DNA of 64,000 nucleotides from Sphingomonas sp. C3-2 (GCF_033025475.1 NZ_CP130322.1:434001-498000), one strand, 5' to 3'; shown: positions 20,853 to 31,400, counted from the first letter of the stretch. Translations and numbers: made by a program. The notes: generated by a model not told the origin, from the letters alone.

Positions 20853-23811
20853 CGCGGCCATACCATTCGTCGAGACGCATCAGCTGATCATAATCGCCAT
20901 AAGGCGCATATTCGGGATGGAGCTTTGCCGTGAAGGCTTCGTTGCCGGTGAGCCAGCGCTCGGCCGCCTCGATAAAATTGTGCCGCGCAATCGCGGTGAA
21001 TTCGGCAGTGACGATCTTTTGCCAGCGGCCGCTTTCATCGACCGGGCTTTGCTTGTAGCCAAAGCCCGTCTTGCCGCGTGCGAGCGACCAATATTCGAAG
21101 GCGGCGGCGCGGCCGAGAACATCCTCGAACCCAGCCTCTTCCGCGATCAGACCGAGCAAGCCGAGCTGCATCGAAAAGCCTTCGCGCACCGCGCGGCTGC
21201 TGGGCGGAGAGCCGGTCTTGTAATCGATCACGGCAAGGCTGCCATCGGCGAAGCGGTCAATCCGGTCGATCCGGCCGCCGAGTTCGACCCCGGCGATCTG
21301 GAGCGCGCCCCACGCCTCGGCCTTGACCGGGATACGGCCGATGAGGCGGCCTTCGGCGATCTCGGCGGAAATCCATTCGAGCGCCTCCATCAGGCGCGGC
21401 TGCCAGAGAACGCGCATGACCGGATGGGTATCGGCGCGTTCGAAAAGCGCGCGGGCGCGGGCTTCGAGCGCACCGGTTTTCCACCCATCTTCCTTCGCCC
21501 AGATTTCGAGCACATCGTGCGCCGCCGTGCCGCGCCAGGCGGCGGAGGGATCGGCATCGATGGGGTCGAGCGCGCGCAGGCGCAGCATCTTCTGCGCGTA
21601 AAAAGCGTAAGGATCCGCCTTCAGCCGATCGACATCAGTGACGCTGATCGTGCGTGGGCGTTTTTCGATCGGGGGCACGGGTGCGGGCTGGCCGGCTGGC
21701 GTGAACGTGCCCGGCCGGTCGATTGCGCCAATCCAGTGATCGAGCCCCGCGACCCGTTTCATCGGGCCGGCCATAGCCTCCATCCGCAGCCAGAAGCGCG
21801 AGGCGATGGTGGGCGCGCGCGCATCGCGCCGGGCGCGGGTGACGAGAACCTTCGGCCCCCCCAGCGCATTGGCCAGATCGTGCGCCGACAGGCCGATGCG
21901 GCGTTCAAGGCTGGCGAGGCCCAATTCGGAACGGACGCGCGGGGCAAGCCACGGGTCCTGCGACGGGAGCGACGGCCAGCTGCCCTCGTTGAGACCCGCC
22001 AGAACCATCAGATCGGATTGCTGGAGGCGCGCTTCGAGCAGCCCCCAGATCGAGATGCGCGGATGGCCGCCCTGGGGCGGGCGGATCGCGATTTCGTCCA
22101 TCATCCGCTTCAGCAGCGGGGCGAGATGTTCGGGCCGCGCATCGCCGGGGCCGTCCATGGCATGGGCTTCGAGATCGGCGAGCAGGTCGGCGAGCGCCCG
22201 GCCGGCGGGGCCGGACCAGATGCCGTCACCCCCCAATGCCGTCGCCGCATCGCGCAAGGCACCGAGCAGATCGCCAAGCAACCGGGCGCGGCCAAAACCG
22301 TCTGCCAGCGGATCGAGCAGCGTACGCGCCTCCGCCCAACCGGGCTGGGCGCGGCGGCGGACGGGTTGCTCGCGATCCGAACCGCCCTGCAGATAGAGCG
22401 AAACCCCCTCAAGCCCCGCAGGCGGGCGCGGGCCGCGAAGCGCGAGATCGAGATGGCGGACCTTTTCCAGCCAGCCGAGCCTTTCCTCGCCCGCCTTGAC
22501 GAGCGGGTGCTTGAGCAACGCGAGCAGCGGGACGGGTGCAAAGTTTTCGGCCGCCGCCTCGGCAATGGCGAGCAGCAGCGTGCCCGGCGCCTCGGTCGAC
22601 AGCGGACGCCCGGCGGAATCGTCCGCCTCGATCCCCCAGCGTTTGAGATGGGCGGAAACGCGGATCGCGAGCGCGCGGTCGGGCGTGACGAGCGCGGCAG
22701 TGCGCTCGGGCGTTTCCAGCGCCTCACGCAGCGCCAGAGCAATCGCCTGTGCTTCCTCGGCCGGGGTCGCCACCTCGAGCGCGCGGATGCCGCTGAGGCG
22801 CGTGACGATCCCCTCCTCGCTCCACCGGCCGGTGAAGAGCGCGGGCTTCATCGCGTTGGAAATGGCGCGGCTGCGTTCGGCGCGGGCATCGTGCCCGCCG
22901 CTCCACGCCCAGCGCTGCACCTCGGCGCGGCCGACATCCATTCGGTCGAGCAGCAGCTTCAGATGGAATTGGGGATGGGTTTCGATCGACGGACGGCGCG
23001 TGCCGGTGACCGGATCGCGGGCAAAGGGGCCGAGCGCATCCCATTCGTCGCCCGGCATCTCGTCATCAAGGCCGGGCAGGACGACGAGGCCGTTATCCAT
23101 CCACGCGACCGATTTGAGCAGACCGGCAACCGCGGGCGCGGTGGAGGTGATGCCGGCGGCCGCAACGAAGCTGGCGCCGCTGCCCTGTTCGCGCCAGCGC
23201 CGCGCGATGCGGTCGAGCAGCAGGTTGCGGCGTTCGACCATGTCGATCCGGCCGAGCCGTTCGAGTTGGGCGGGCCAGCGATCAAGGATGATGGTGAGGA
23301 GCGCGAGCGATTTCTGCCAATGCTCGGACAGTTCGGGCGCGACCTCGAGCGTCTTGAGCCGCGCGGGATCGACACGTTCGACGAGAAGCTGATCGAGCGT
23401 GCGGGCCAGCTCGGCGGCCAGGCGGATCGCCTCGGCGGCATCCACCGGCTCGCGGGCGCGCGCGCGCTCTTCCTGCACCAGCCGGGCCAGGATCATGCGG
23501 CGGCGAACGGGATCGATAGCGGGGGGCAGCGGTGCGCCCTGCCCGATCGGATCGAGCGCGCTGCCCAGCCGTTCATCGAGATCGGGATCGCCGATGGGAA
23601 CGAGCCGGGGCAGCAGTAACCCGCCCTCTGCCCGGCGGACAAAGGCCGATATGACGGCATTGCCCGCGCGGTTGTTGGGCACGAGGACGATGCCGCGCGC
23701 CAGCGCGAGCGGATCCTTGCCCCAGCGTTTGAGCAAACCTTCGGCCAGCGCATCCGCAAAGGCACGGTGCGGGGGGATAGTAAAGACGGATGGGGCCTGC
23801 GCCTCACCCAT
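20845..23811 (-). CDS. addB: Double-strand break repair protein AddB
   Basis: AddB is the second nuclease subunit and Chi-recognition candidate of AddAB. The 988-residue product has a helicase-like N-terminal region whose Walker A site is degenerate (GIVLVPNNRAGNAV), a middle region with GLNEGSWPSLPSQDPWL, and a C-terminal PD-(D/E)xK nuclease: GTAAHDVLE, GGRIDRIDRF and LAVIDYKTG. I find no cysteine anywhere in it, so the iron-sulfur cluster of Bacillus-type AddB is absent. Start ATG 23811 overlaps the upstream nucleotidyltransferase stop by 8 bases, and its own stop overlaps addA. Confidence 0.95.
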   Translation of the reverse strand: MGEAQAPSVFTIPPHRAFADALAEGLLKRWGKDPLALARGIVLVPNNRAGNAVISAFVRRAEGGLLLPRLVPIGDPDLDERLGSALDPIGQGAPLPPAIDPVRRRMILARLVQEERARAREPVDAAEAIRLAAELARTLDQLLVERVDPARLKTLEVAPELSEHWQKSLALLTIILDRWPAQLERLGRIDMVERRNLLLDRIARRWREQGSGASFVAAAGITSTAPAVAGLLKSVAWMDNGLVVLPGLDDEMPGDEWDALGPFARDPVTGTRRPSIETHPQFHLKLLLDRMDVGRAEVQRWAWSGGHDARAERSRAISNAMKPALFTGRWSEEGIVTRLSGIRALEVATPAEEAQAIALALREALETPERTAALVTPDRALAIRVSAHLKRWGIEADDSAGRPLSTEAPGTLLLAIAEAAAENFAPVPLLALLKHPLVKAGEERLGWLEKVRHLDLALRGPRPPAGLEGVSLYLQGGSDREQPVRRRAQPGWAEARTLLDPLADGFGRARLLGDLLGALRDAATALGGDGIWSGPAGRALADLLADLEAHAMDGPGDARPEHLAPLLKRMMDEIAIRPPQGGHPRISIWGLLEARLQQSDLMVLAGLNEGSWPSLPSQDPWLAPRVRSELGLASLERRIGLSAHDLANALGGPKVLVTRARRDARAPTIASRFWLRMEAMAGPMKRVAGLDHWIGAIDRPGTFTPAGQPAPVPPIEKRPRTISVTDVDRLKADPYAFYAQKMLRLRALDPIDADPSAAWRGTAAHDVLEIWAKEDGWKTGALEARARALFERADTHPVMRVLWQPRLMEALEWISAEIAEGRLIGRIPVKAEAWGALQIAGVELGGRIDRIDRFADGSLAVIDYKTGSPPSSRAVREGFSMQLGLLGLIAEEAGFEDVLGRAAAFEYWSLARGKTGFGYKQSPVDESGRWQKIVTAEFTAIARHNFIEAAERWLTGNEAFTAKLHPEYAPYGDYDQLMRLDEWYGRDG

Positions 23812-24568
23812 GGGCGAGCATCGCCTCGGTCTTCTTCACCGCGACCGGTGTGCCGACATCGAACCACAGCCCTTCATGAACAAGGCCGTAGCAACGGCCC
23901 TCGGCAATCGCGCGGTCCCAGAAGATATTGGTCGAAAAGGCGCCTTCGGGCGCATCGCGCAGCAGCCGGTGCGACACGATCTGGATGCCCGTATAGACGA
24001 AGGGCGCAACGCGCCCCGGCTTGCGGCGGCTGACGCGGCCTTCGGGATCGAGATGGAAATCGCCGGGACCGGTGTGGCAATTGGCGCGCGCCTGCGGAAC
24101 GACGAGGAGAAGCGCGTCCATTTCCTCGGCATTCCAGCGTTCGGACAAGAGTCCGATGGCGTCGACCGGGCCATCGACCCAGAGATTGTCGCTGTTGACG
24201 CAGAGAAAGGGATCATCCTCGATGAGCGGCAGCGCCTTGATGAGCCCGCCCCCGGTTTCGAGCAGCTGGCCGCGTTCGTCGGATACGAGGATTGCCATGT
24301 CCGACGCCTTGGAGCGCAGATGCGCCTCAACCGAATCCGCGAGATAATGGACGTTGACCACCGCGCGCATGATGCCCGCCGCGCGCAGCCGATCGAGCGT
24401 ATGATCGAGCAGCGCCTTGCCCGCGACGTGCACCAGCGGCTTGGGTCGGGTGACGGTGAGCGGACGCATCCGCTTGCCGAGCCCCGCCGCCATCACCATC
24501 GCGGTACGCAGCGGCGTGCCGCCCGTGGCCGGGCGGATGGCAAGCGGCTTGCGGATGGGCTTGTTCAT
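23804..24568 (-). CDS. murU: MurU-like N-acetylmuramate-1-phosphate uridylyltransferase
   Basis: A nucleotidyltransferase of the GlmU-N/RmlA fold, 254 residues. Signature AMVMAAGLGKRMRPLTVTRPKPL binds the nucleotide; SDERGQLLETGGG and CVNSDNLWVDG are the sugar- and metal-binding segments; WFDVGTP closes the domain. In Pseudomonas and Caulobacter the paired AmgK and MurU convert recovered MurNAc to UDP-MurNAc, bypassing MurA. Its ATG overlaps the stop of the amgK-like gene as ATGA, so the two are coupled, which is the main reason for choosing MurU over other sugar nucleotidyltransferases. Confidence 0.87.
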   Translation of the reverse strand: MNKPIRKPLAIRPATGGTPLRTAMVMAAGLGKRMRPLTVTRPKPLVHVAGKALLDHTLDRLRAAGIMRAVVNVHYLADSVEAHLRSKASDMAILVSDERGQLLETGGGLIKALPLIEDDPFLCVNSDNLWVDGPVDAIGLLSERWNAEEMDALLLVVPQARANCHTGPGDFHLDPEGRVSRRKPGRVAPFVYTGIQIVSHRLLRDAPEGAFSTNIFWDRAIAEGRCYGLVHEGLWFDVGTPVAVKKTEAMLAHG

Positions 24569-25566
24569 GCCGCGGCTTCCGCCGCCCATGCCGCGCCGCG
24601 CTGGTGGGCCGGGATATTGGCATCGAACCAGGCGCGCACGGGGGCAAGCGCGGGATGAGCGAGATCGCGTTCAAGATAAGCCCAGACGCGCGGGAGATAG
24701 GAGAGATAGCGCGGCTTCCCGTCGCGCTTGCACAGGCGCATGAAGATGCCGACGATCTTCGCATTGCGCTGCGCGCCGAGGAGCGCATAGGCAGTGTCGA
24801 AATCATCGCCGACACCTGCTTCCGCCTTGTAGAGCGCAAGCATTTCGGCTTCGACCGCGGCCGAGACATCGCGCCGGGCATCCTGCAGGAGCGAGACGAG
24901 ATCATAGGCCGGATGACCGGCGAGCGCGTCCTGGAAATCGAGCAGGCCGAGCCGGTCGACACCGCTCTTGCCCTCGATCAGCATGATGTTTTCGGCGTGA
25001 TAATCGCGCAGCACCGTGACCCCGCGCGCCTCCGCACCGTAAAGTCCGGCAAGCGCTTGGTCCCAGGCCGCCTCATAACCGGCGGCATCGACGTCGAGCC
25101 CGATCGCGGGGCAATACCATTCGGTGAGCAGCCCCGCCTCGCGCTGATATTGCGCGCGATCATAGGGCGGCACGTCCATGGCCGGATGGCGGTGAAGCCG
25201 CGCGAGCAGGCGCACGGCATCGGCATAGATCGGGCCTTCCACCTCGGGCGCGGCATCGATCGCTTCGCGCACGCGGTCATCACCGAAATCCTCGAGCAGG
25301 ACGAGGCCGTTTTCGAGATCGGTGGCGAGGATCGCGGGCGCGGCAAAGCCAAGCCCGCTCAAATGCTCGGCGATGTGAATGAAGGGGCGCGGATCTTCAT
25401 GCGGCGGCGGCGCATCCATGAGCACCGCGCGCCGGCCGGGTGCGACCACGCGGAAATAGCGGCGGAACGAGGCGTCGCCCGCGAGAGGAAGGATTTCGGC
25501 CCCTTCCCAGCCATGCGCGGCGAGGAAAGCGGGGGCGGATGCGGGCGGAATCATTTCGGTGGCCAT
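24565..25566 (-). CDS. amgK: AmgK-like N-acetylmuramate/N-acetylglucosamine anomeric kinase
   Basis: Aminoglycoside-phosphotransferase-fold kinase, 333 residues. GDASFRRYFRV is the nucleotide-binding loop, LVLLEDFGDD follows the hinge, VLRDYHAENIML is the catalytic loop with its Asp, and GLLDFQDALAGHPAYDLVSLLQDARRD holds the metal-binding DFQD box. AmgK phosphorylates MurNAc at the anomeric position. ATG 25566, after GGGAGG, overlaps tsaE by 16 bases; ATG 25554 would give an ATGA overlap and is also possible. murU is the next gene, so the pair forms a peptidoglycan recycling branch. Confidence 0.88.
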   Translation of the reverse strand: MATEMIPPASAPAFLAAHGWEGAEILPLAGDASFRRYFRVVAPGRRAVLMDAPPPHEDPRPFIHIAEHLSGLGFAAPAILATDLENGLVLLEDFGDDRVREAIDAAPEVEGPIYADAVRLLARLHRHPAMDVPPYDRAQYQREAGLLTEWYCPAIGLDVDAAGYEAAWDQALAGLYGAEARGVTVLRDYHAENIMLIEGKSGVDRLGLLDFQDALAGHPAYDLVSLLQDARRDVSAAVEAEMLALYKAEAGVGDDFDTAYALLGAQRNAKIVGIFMRLCKRDGKPRYLSYLPRVWAYLERDLAHPALAPVRAWFDANIPAHQRGAAWAAEAAA

Positions 25567-25997
25567 CGGCCCTCCCAAGACGGCGGTACGGTTGCTGTCA
25601 AGGCGCGTGCGCCGTCTGCGGTGGGCTGAAGGCTGAGCCGCAGCGCATCGGGCCAGAGCGCATCGCCCAGACGTTCGGGCCATTCGATCAGCAGCACGCT
25701 ATCATACCGCATGTCATCGAGCCCGAGTTCCTGCGCATCCTCGGGATCGTCGAGCCGGTAAAGATCGACATGCGCCACGGGAATGCGTACTTCGGGGACG
25801 TCATAGGGCTGGACGATCGCGAAGCTGGGGCTCGGGGCTTCCTCGGCAAGGCCAAGCGCGGACAACAGGCCGCGCGCCAGCGTCGTCTTGCCCATGCCCA
25901 GATCACCCGACAGCGCGATCACGTCGCCCGGCCGCACACAGGCCGCAAGCGCGGCACCGATCGCCAGCGTCGCGGCTTCATTGGCAAGCCGGATCAT
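25551..25997 (-). CDS. tsaE: tRNA threonylcarbamoyladenosine biosynthesis ATPase TsaE
   Basis: TsaE is the small ATPase that recycles the TsaBD complex making t6A at position 37 of ANN-decoding tRNAs, including the tRNA-Asn in this window. The 148-residue product has Walker A SGDLGMGKTTLARG, PSPSFAIVQPY, VAHVDLYRLDDPED, and LLIEWPERLG, all family landmarks. Its start overlaps the divL-like stop as ATGA. MtaB at 56991-58244 acts on the t6A that TsaE helps make. Confidence 0.95.
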   Translation of the reverse strand: MIRLANEAATLAIGAALAACVRPGDVIALSGDLGMGKTTLARGLLSALGLAEEAPSPSFAIVQPYDVPEVRIPVAHVDLYRLDDPEDAQELGLDDMRYDSVLLIEWPERLGDALWPDALRLSLQPTADGARALTATVPPSWEGRWPPK

Positions 25998-28342
25998 CGC
26001 GGAATTTCCATCGTCAGTACGGTCCCTTCCCCCGGTTCCGAATAGAGTGTGAGCGAGCCGCCATGCGCCTCCGCATATTGGCGCGCAAGGGGCAAGCCGA
26101 GGCCGAAGGCATCATCGCCGTCCGGTGCGCGGTCGGCGCGGCTGAAGCGATCAAAGGCATGAGCCTGCTGATCCGCGTTCATCCCCGCGCCATCATCGGA
26201 CACGACGATCCGCGCCGCCGCCCCATCGCCGCTGCCATGGAGGAGGATACGGCCGTTTTCGGGCGTCATCGCGATGGCGTTGCGGATCATGTGCGCGACG
26301 CTGCGCCGCAGCCGCCGCGCATCGCCCGACACCTGCCCCACCGACGGATCGAGATCGAGCGCGAACGTGATTCCCTTGGCAGTCATCGCCCCCTTCTGCT
26401 CGGCCGCGATTTCCGAGGCGATGCTGTGCAGATCGACCGGTTCATGCTCCATCGGAACGCCCCCCGCCCCGCCCTGGGTAAGATCGAGCACATCGTCGAT
26501 CAACCCGCTCAGCCGTGTGACGGAATCGATGATGGCGCCGACATAATCACGCGCGGTATCGGCAAGCGGACCCGCATAGCCCTGTTGCAGCATTTCCGCG
26601 AAGCCCCCGATCGAGGTGAGCGGGGTGCGCAGTTCATAGCTCATATTGGCGACGAAGGCGGTCTTGAGCTTGTCGGCATCCTCAAGCGCCTCTGCACGGT
26701 CGCGCAGCGCCTGTTCGATGCGACGGCTGTCCGAAATGTCGAGCATAGTGAAGAGCGCGTTGCCATCGGGCAGCGGGACGGCGGCAAATTCATAATGATG
26801 CCCGTTGCGCAGCGCCACGCGTCCGCTGCGATGCTGGCGTTCGTTGGTGGCGACGCGGACCAGTTCGCGGATCAGCCGGCCACGTTCGGGATTGGCGAGC
26901 TGACCACCCATGATTTCGACCAGCGCATCGATGCGCGGATGGGCGGTGAGAATTTTTTCCTCCAGCCCCCAGATTTCGCGGAAGCGATCGTTCCAGAGGT
27001 TCAAGCGCCCGTCGCCGGCAAACACGGCAATCGCCTCGAACAGATTGTTGAACGTGGCGGTGCGGACGCGCAGCAGCGTATCGCGCGCGCTTTCGAGCTT
27101 GAGCTGCTCGGTGCGGTCCTCGAACACGATGAACAGGCCGCCATCGGGCGACGGCTGGGCCACGACACGCAGATGCGCGCCGCCGGGCAGCAGCCAGCTT
27201 TCCTCGGCTGCGGCCTCGCCCGAGAGGAACCAGCCCCGCCGTTCCTGCTTCCAGCCGGGGAAGTCGCGGACCTCTGGCACGCGCCCCGCCTCGCGCATGC
27301 GTTCGAGAACCCGGTCGAATTCAGGACGATCGGCAAGCCATTCGGGCTTCATGCCGAAGATGCGCTGGAAGGGCTGGTTGCAGAAGATGAGCGAGCGATC
27401 CGCGCTGAACTGAGCGACGCCCGCGGACAGGCGATCGAACATGTTTCGTTCGGCAGCAACGAGCCGGTTGAGCGCGGTGCGGAGCTGTTCGGTTTCCTCG
27501 ATATCGATCGCGAAACCCGCAACGCCCGCTTCGCCGATGGGCACGTCGACGACACGCATCATCCGGCGTTCACCGCCGATCGTGGCGGGCACGGTCCGCT
27601 GCATCACCTCATCCGCCTCGCGAGCAGCCGCGGCCATGGCAAAGGGGGTGCGCCCGCCGCTGGCCTCGACCAGTTCGAGCCCGCGTTCGATGACATCGGC
27701 GGCGTCGCGCCCCTCGACGGCCTTCACATAGGCGCTGTTGACGAGCGCCAGCCGCAGATCGGCCCCGCGATGCCACATCGGAAAGGGCGACGCTTCAATC
27801 AGCCCGGCAAGCGCGCCGAAGGATTTGGTGAGGCGCCCGACCTCATCCCCCAGACGCCCGATTTCGAGCTGGCTTTCGGTAGCGTCGAAGAACCAGAGGA
27901 TGACCCCGCCGGGCGCGGACAGCACGGGCCCGGCTGGCGTGCCCCGAATGATGAGCGTGCGGGCACCGTCCTGCGTGCGGACGGCGCGGGAGAAGCGGCC
28001 GCCCGATTTTTGCGCGGCGGCGATATCTTCCGCAAGGCCTGCGCCGTCGCTTTCGAGCAGGCCGGAATCGATCCCCGCCAGCTCGCCCAAATAATTGGGC
28101 ATGCGCGCGACGCCGAGCCAATCGGCCAGCCGCGCGGGCGCATCGATCCGGCCATCGGGACGGACAAGCATGGGAATGGCAGGGGCGGCTTCGAGCAGTT
28201 CCTCAAGCCGGACGACATCGCGTTCGACCCGCGCGGCGCGGCGCCGGAAACCGAGCCCGGCATAGAGCGCCCAGCCGGCAAGCATCAGCCACAGCGCGAG
28301 CACCACACCGACCACCAGCGCGATCACCGTGCTTTCGCTCAT
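25994..28342 (-). CDS. divL: DivL-like PAS sensor pseudokinase with Tyr in place of the phospho-accepting His
   Basis: The 782-residue protein has one N-terminal membrane segment (about 5-30), several PAS-type modules (about 45-540), a dimerisation helix and a C-terminal ATPase domain with VSDDGAGM and GLGLPLAR. The H box reads VANMSYELRTPLTS: the usual histidine is Tyr569 (codon 26636-26638). This is the hallmark of Caulobacter DivL, a 769-residue membrane PAS protein that binds phosphorylated DivK and tunes CckA-CtrA. Topology, length and the downstream tsaE-amgK-murU-addBA order agree with that assignment. Orthology and role are inferred; other Tyr-type kinases cannot be excluded. Its stop overlaps the tsaE ATG. 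Confidence 0.82.
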   Translation of the reverse strand: MSESTVIALVVGVVLALWLMLAGWALYAGLGFRRRAARVERDVVRLEELLEAAPAIPMLVRPDGRIDAPARLADWLGVARMPNYLGELAGIDSGLLESDGAGLAEDIAAAQKSGGRFSRAVRTQDGARTLIIRGTPAGPVLSAPGGVILWFFDATESQLEIGRLGDEVGRLTKSFGALAGLIEASPFPMWHRGADLRLALVNSAYVKAVEGRDAADVIERGLELVEASGGRTPFAMAAAAREADEVMQRTVPATIGGERRMMRVVDVPIGEAGVAGFAIDIEETEQLRTALNRLVAAERNMFDRLSAGVAQFSADRSLIFCNQPFQRIFGMKPEWLADRPEFDRVLERMREAGRVPEVRDFPGWKQERRGWFLSGEAAAEESWLLPGGAHLRVVAQPSPDGGLFIVFEDRTEQLKLESARDTLLRVRTATFNNLFEAIAVFAGDGRLNLWNDRFREIWGLEEKILTAHPRIDALVEIMGGQLANPERGRLIRELVRVATNERQHRSGRVALRNGHHYEFAAVPLPDGNALFTMLDISDSRRIEQALRDRAEALEDADKLKTAFVANMSYELRTPLTSIGGFAEMLQQGYAGPLADTARDYVGAIIDSVTRLSGLIDDVLDLTQGGAGGVPMEHEPVDLHSIASEIAAEQKGAMTAKGITFALDLDPSVGQVSGDARRLRRSVAHMIRNAIAMTPENGRILLHGSGDGAAARIVVSDDGAGMNADQQAHAFDRFSRADRAPDGDDAFGLGLPLARQYAEAHGGSLTLYSEPGEGTVLTMEIPR

Positions 28343-28440
28343 CCAATAGTCCGTCGTGGATCAGGCCGATGCATGTTCCAAGTCCTTAGACGAACGCCGG
28401 GGCGGAGCAAGCCTGTCGGCCCACCCCGCCCCCGGCCTTC

Positions 28441-31400
28441 CTATTCCCAATAATAGGGCTTGCGGCGGCGGGTGCCGGTCACTTCCTCGTTCAATGTCGC
28501 CGCGTCGTAAAGACGCCCGCCAAGCATGACCTTCGAGACCTTGTCCGAATTGCGGATATCCTGCGTCGGATCGGCATCGAGAATAACCAGATCGGCGAGC
28601 TTGCCGGGTTCAAGCGATCCGATCTGGCTATCATAACCAAGCGAGCGCGCCGCCTCGATCGTGCCCGCGCGCAGTGCCTGAACCGGGCTCATCCCGCCGC
28701 GCACAAAGGACCAGAGTTCCCAATGCGCGGCGATGCCGGGTTCCTGCCCATGGCCACCGATGGCGACGGGTACGCCGCGTTCGGCCAGCTTCTTTGCCTC
28801 GCGCGCATTATCGTCATCGACATAATCGCTCTCGGGCGCCTTGACGCGGCGGACATTGGCCGCTTGCAGGATGGTTGCCGGTTCATGCTTCTGGAGCAGC
28901 GGATGCGTCCAGACATCGGTCGCCTGCCGCCAATAGGGATCGCCCGCCGGGCCGCCATAGGTGACGACCAAGGTCGGCGTGTAGCCCGTCGTCGACCCGG
29001 CGAAATAATCGATGACGTCCTTGTAGAGGACGGCCTGCGGGAAATTATGCTCAAGCGTGGTGTTGCCATCGGCGATATGGCCGACATCCATCGCGAAGAG
29101 CGACCCGCCCTCGGCCACGACGCGCATCCCCTCCTCGCGCGCGGCGGCCACGATCTGCTGGCGCTGTTCGCGGCGGGGCTGGTTATAGTTCTTCACGCTG
29201 TGCGCGCCCTGCGCCTTGAGGCGGCGCAGATGCGCCCGGGCATCGTCCAGACTATCGATCTGCGCATAGACGCCGGGCGCCTTGGCGCCGTAGATCACCT
29301 CCCCGGTCGAAAAGGTGCGCGGCCCGGTGACGAGCCCGGCGCGCTGCATTTCGGAGAAAGGAAAGACGGTTGCCGCGCTGCTCGACGGATCGTGCGTCGT
29401 CGTGATGCCGAGCGCGAGATTGACCATCGCGGACCAGTTCTGCTCGGGCGTGAAATCGTCGACGCCGTAAGCCCCGTGCGCGTGCGCATCGACCAGCCCG
29501 GGCATGATCGTCTTGCCGGTGACGTCGAGCGTCTTCGCGCCTGCCGGGATTGCGACGCTACCCTGCGGGCCGACCGCGACGATGCGTTCGCGGTCGATGA
29601 CGATGGTGCCATTGTCGATGACGCCGCCCTTCTCATCCCCCATGGTGACGACGCGCGCGCCGGTGAGCGCGACGATGCCCGTGGGTCGATCCGCCGGAAC
29701 TGTCATCGCCAGCGAAACGCCTGCGCGCGGCGGATCGAACTTGGCCGGTTTACCGTCTGCGGCGGGCGGCGCCGATGCGAAAACGGCATCGGTGGCGACG
29801 CTATAGAGAGTGGGGCCGAGGCTGTAGTGCAGCCGCGTGCCGTTGCCGCTCCAGCTGAGATAATCGGCACCGTCACGGCTGACGCGGGCGACCGGCATCG
29901 CGCTGGCCTTTGCCCCCGTGCCCAGTTCCTGCGTGCCGGGGAGCAGCGGCATCAGATAGGCTTCGTAATTCTCGCGGAAGGCGAAATATTCGCCGCTGGG
30001 CGCCACGTCATAGGCGGTGACGAGTTCGCCCGACGCATGGACGCGCCGTGCCTCGCCGTTCAAATCGGTGCTGACCAGTCGCTTCTTGCCATCAGCGGAA
30101 TCGACCATGAACAGCCGGTCGTTCGATGCGCCAAACTGCGGATCGCTACCACTGCGCGCGACGCGCACCGGCGCGCCGCCCGAGGCCGCCACGCGAAAGA
30201 TGCCCTGCCCGCCCGGCGCGTTGGGCGCGACGAGATAGCCGCCCTCGCGCGCTTCGAACACGATGGTGCGGCCATCGGGCGAGAAGCGCGGGCGCGCATA
30301 GTGCCCCGACACGTTGGTGACCGCGCGGGCCGAACCGCCCGAGGGCGTGATCGTCCGGATCGTCCCCCGCCCCTTGTCGGTCCAGCCGACATAGACGATC
30401 TGCTTTCCATCGCGCGACCATGCGGGATAGGCCTCTCGCTCGGCATCGGAGCGCGTGAGGCGACGGGCAGCGCCGCCCGACAGATCCTTGATCCAGATCC
30501 GACCCAATGTTTCGAACGCGACCTGCCGGCCATCGGGTGACACCGAGGCATAGCGCGGCATCGAAGTAGTGACGTTTTCCGACCAGATGGTGACCGGTGG
30601 GCGCGGTGCCTCCACCGCGCCGCGGCTGTCCTTCACATGGAAGGGAATGTCGCGCACCGCGCCGCTCGCCAGATCGATCCGGTTGATCTTGCCGCCTGCC
30701 CAGAAGACGAGCGTGCGCGAATCCGGGGTCCAGCCCATGTTCGGATAGACGCCGTGGACCGCCCAGGTTTCCTGTACGTCCTGATCGAGCGTGTCATGGA
30801 TCCGGCGTTCCTCGCCGGTCTGCAAATTCTTGACGTAAAGTTTCGAGCGGGTCTGTTCGCGGCGGACAAAGGCGAGCCATTTGCCGTCGGGCGATGGCTG
30901 AGGTCGCACCGCGCCGCCGGGGCCGGACACGATCGTCTCCACCTCCCCCGTTTCAAGATCATAGCGCTCGATCGCGAACAGCTGGTTGTTCGAATCCTGC
31001 GCATATTCGAAGATCGGGCCGGGCGTGGTGTTGCGCGCGAAATAGACATGCTTGCCACCGGGCGCATAGACCGGTTCGCCCAGTTCCTTTTGATGTTGTT
31101 CATTGGGTTTCTTGACCAGCGGCACGCCGCCACCGCCCGAGACGTGATAGACCCAGACCTCACCCGTGCCGAGCGAACGGCCGGTGGTGAAATGCTTGCG
31201 CGCGACGATGAAGCGGCCATCGGGGCTCCAGCTCGGCTGGGTAAGGAGACGGAAATCCTCCTTGGTCACCTGCCGCTTGTCGGAGCCATCACGGTCCATC
31301 ACCCAGATATTCTCGCCGCCGCCGCGATCGGAGGTGAAGGCGATCCGCCCACCATCGGGCGAGAAACGCGGTTGCATGTCAAGCGAGAGCCCCTCGGCAA

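Noticed and set aside
20815-23619. A 934-codon open frame opposite addB
   Set aside because: Composition is the shadow of addB third-codon GC bias, with His/Arg/Gly/Asp excess and no motif.
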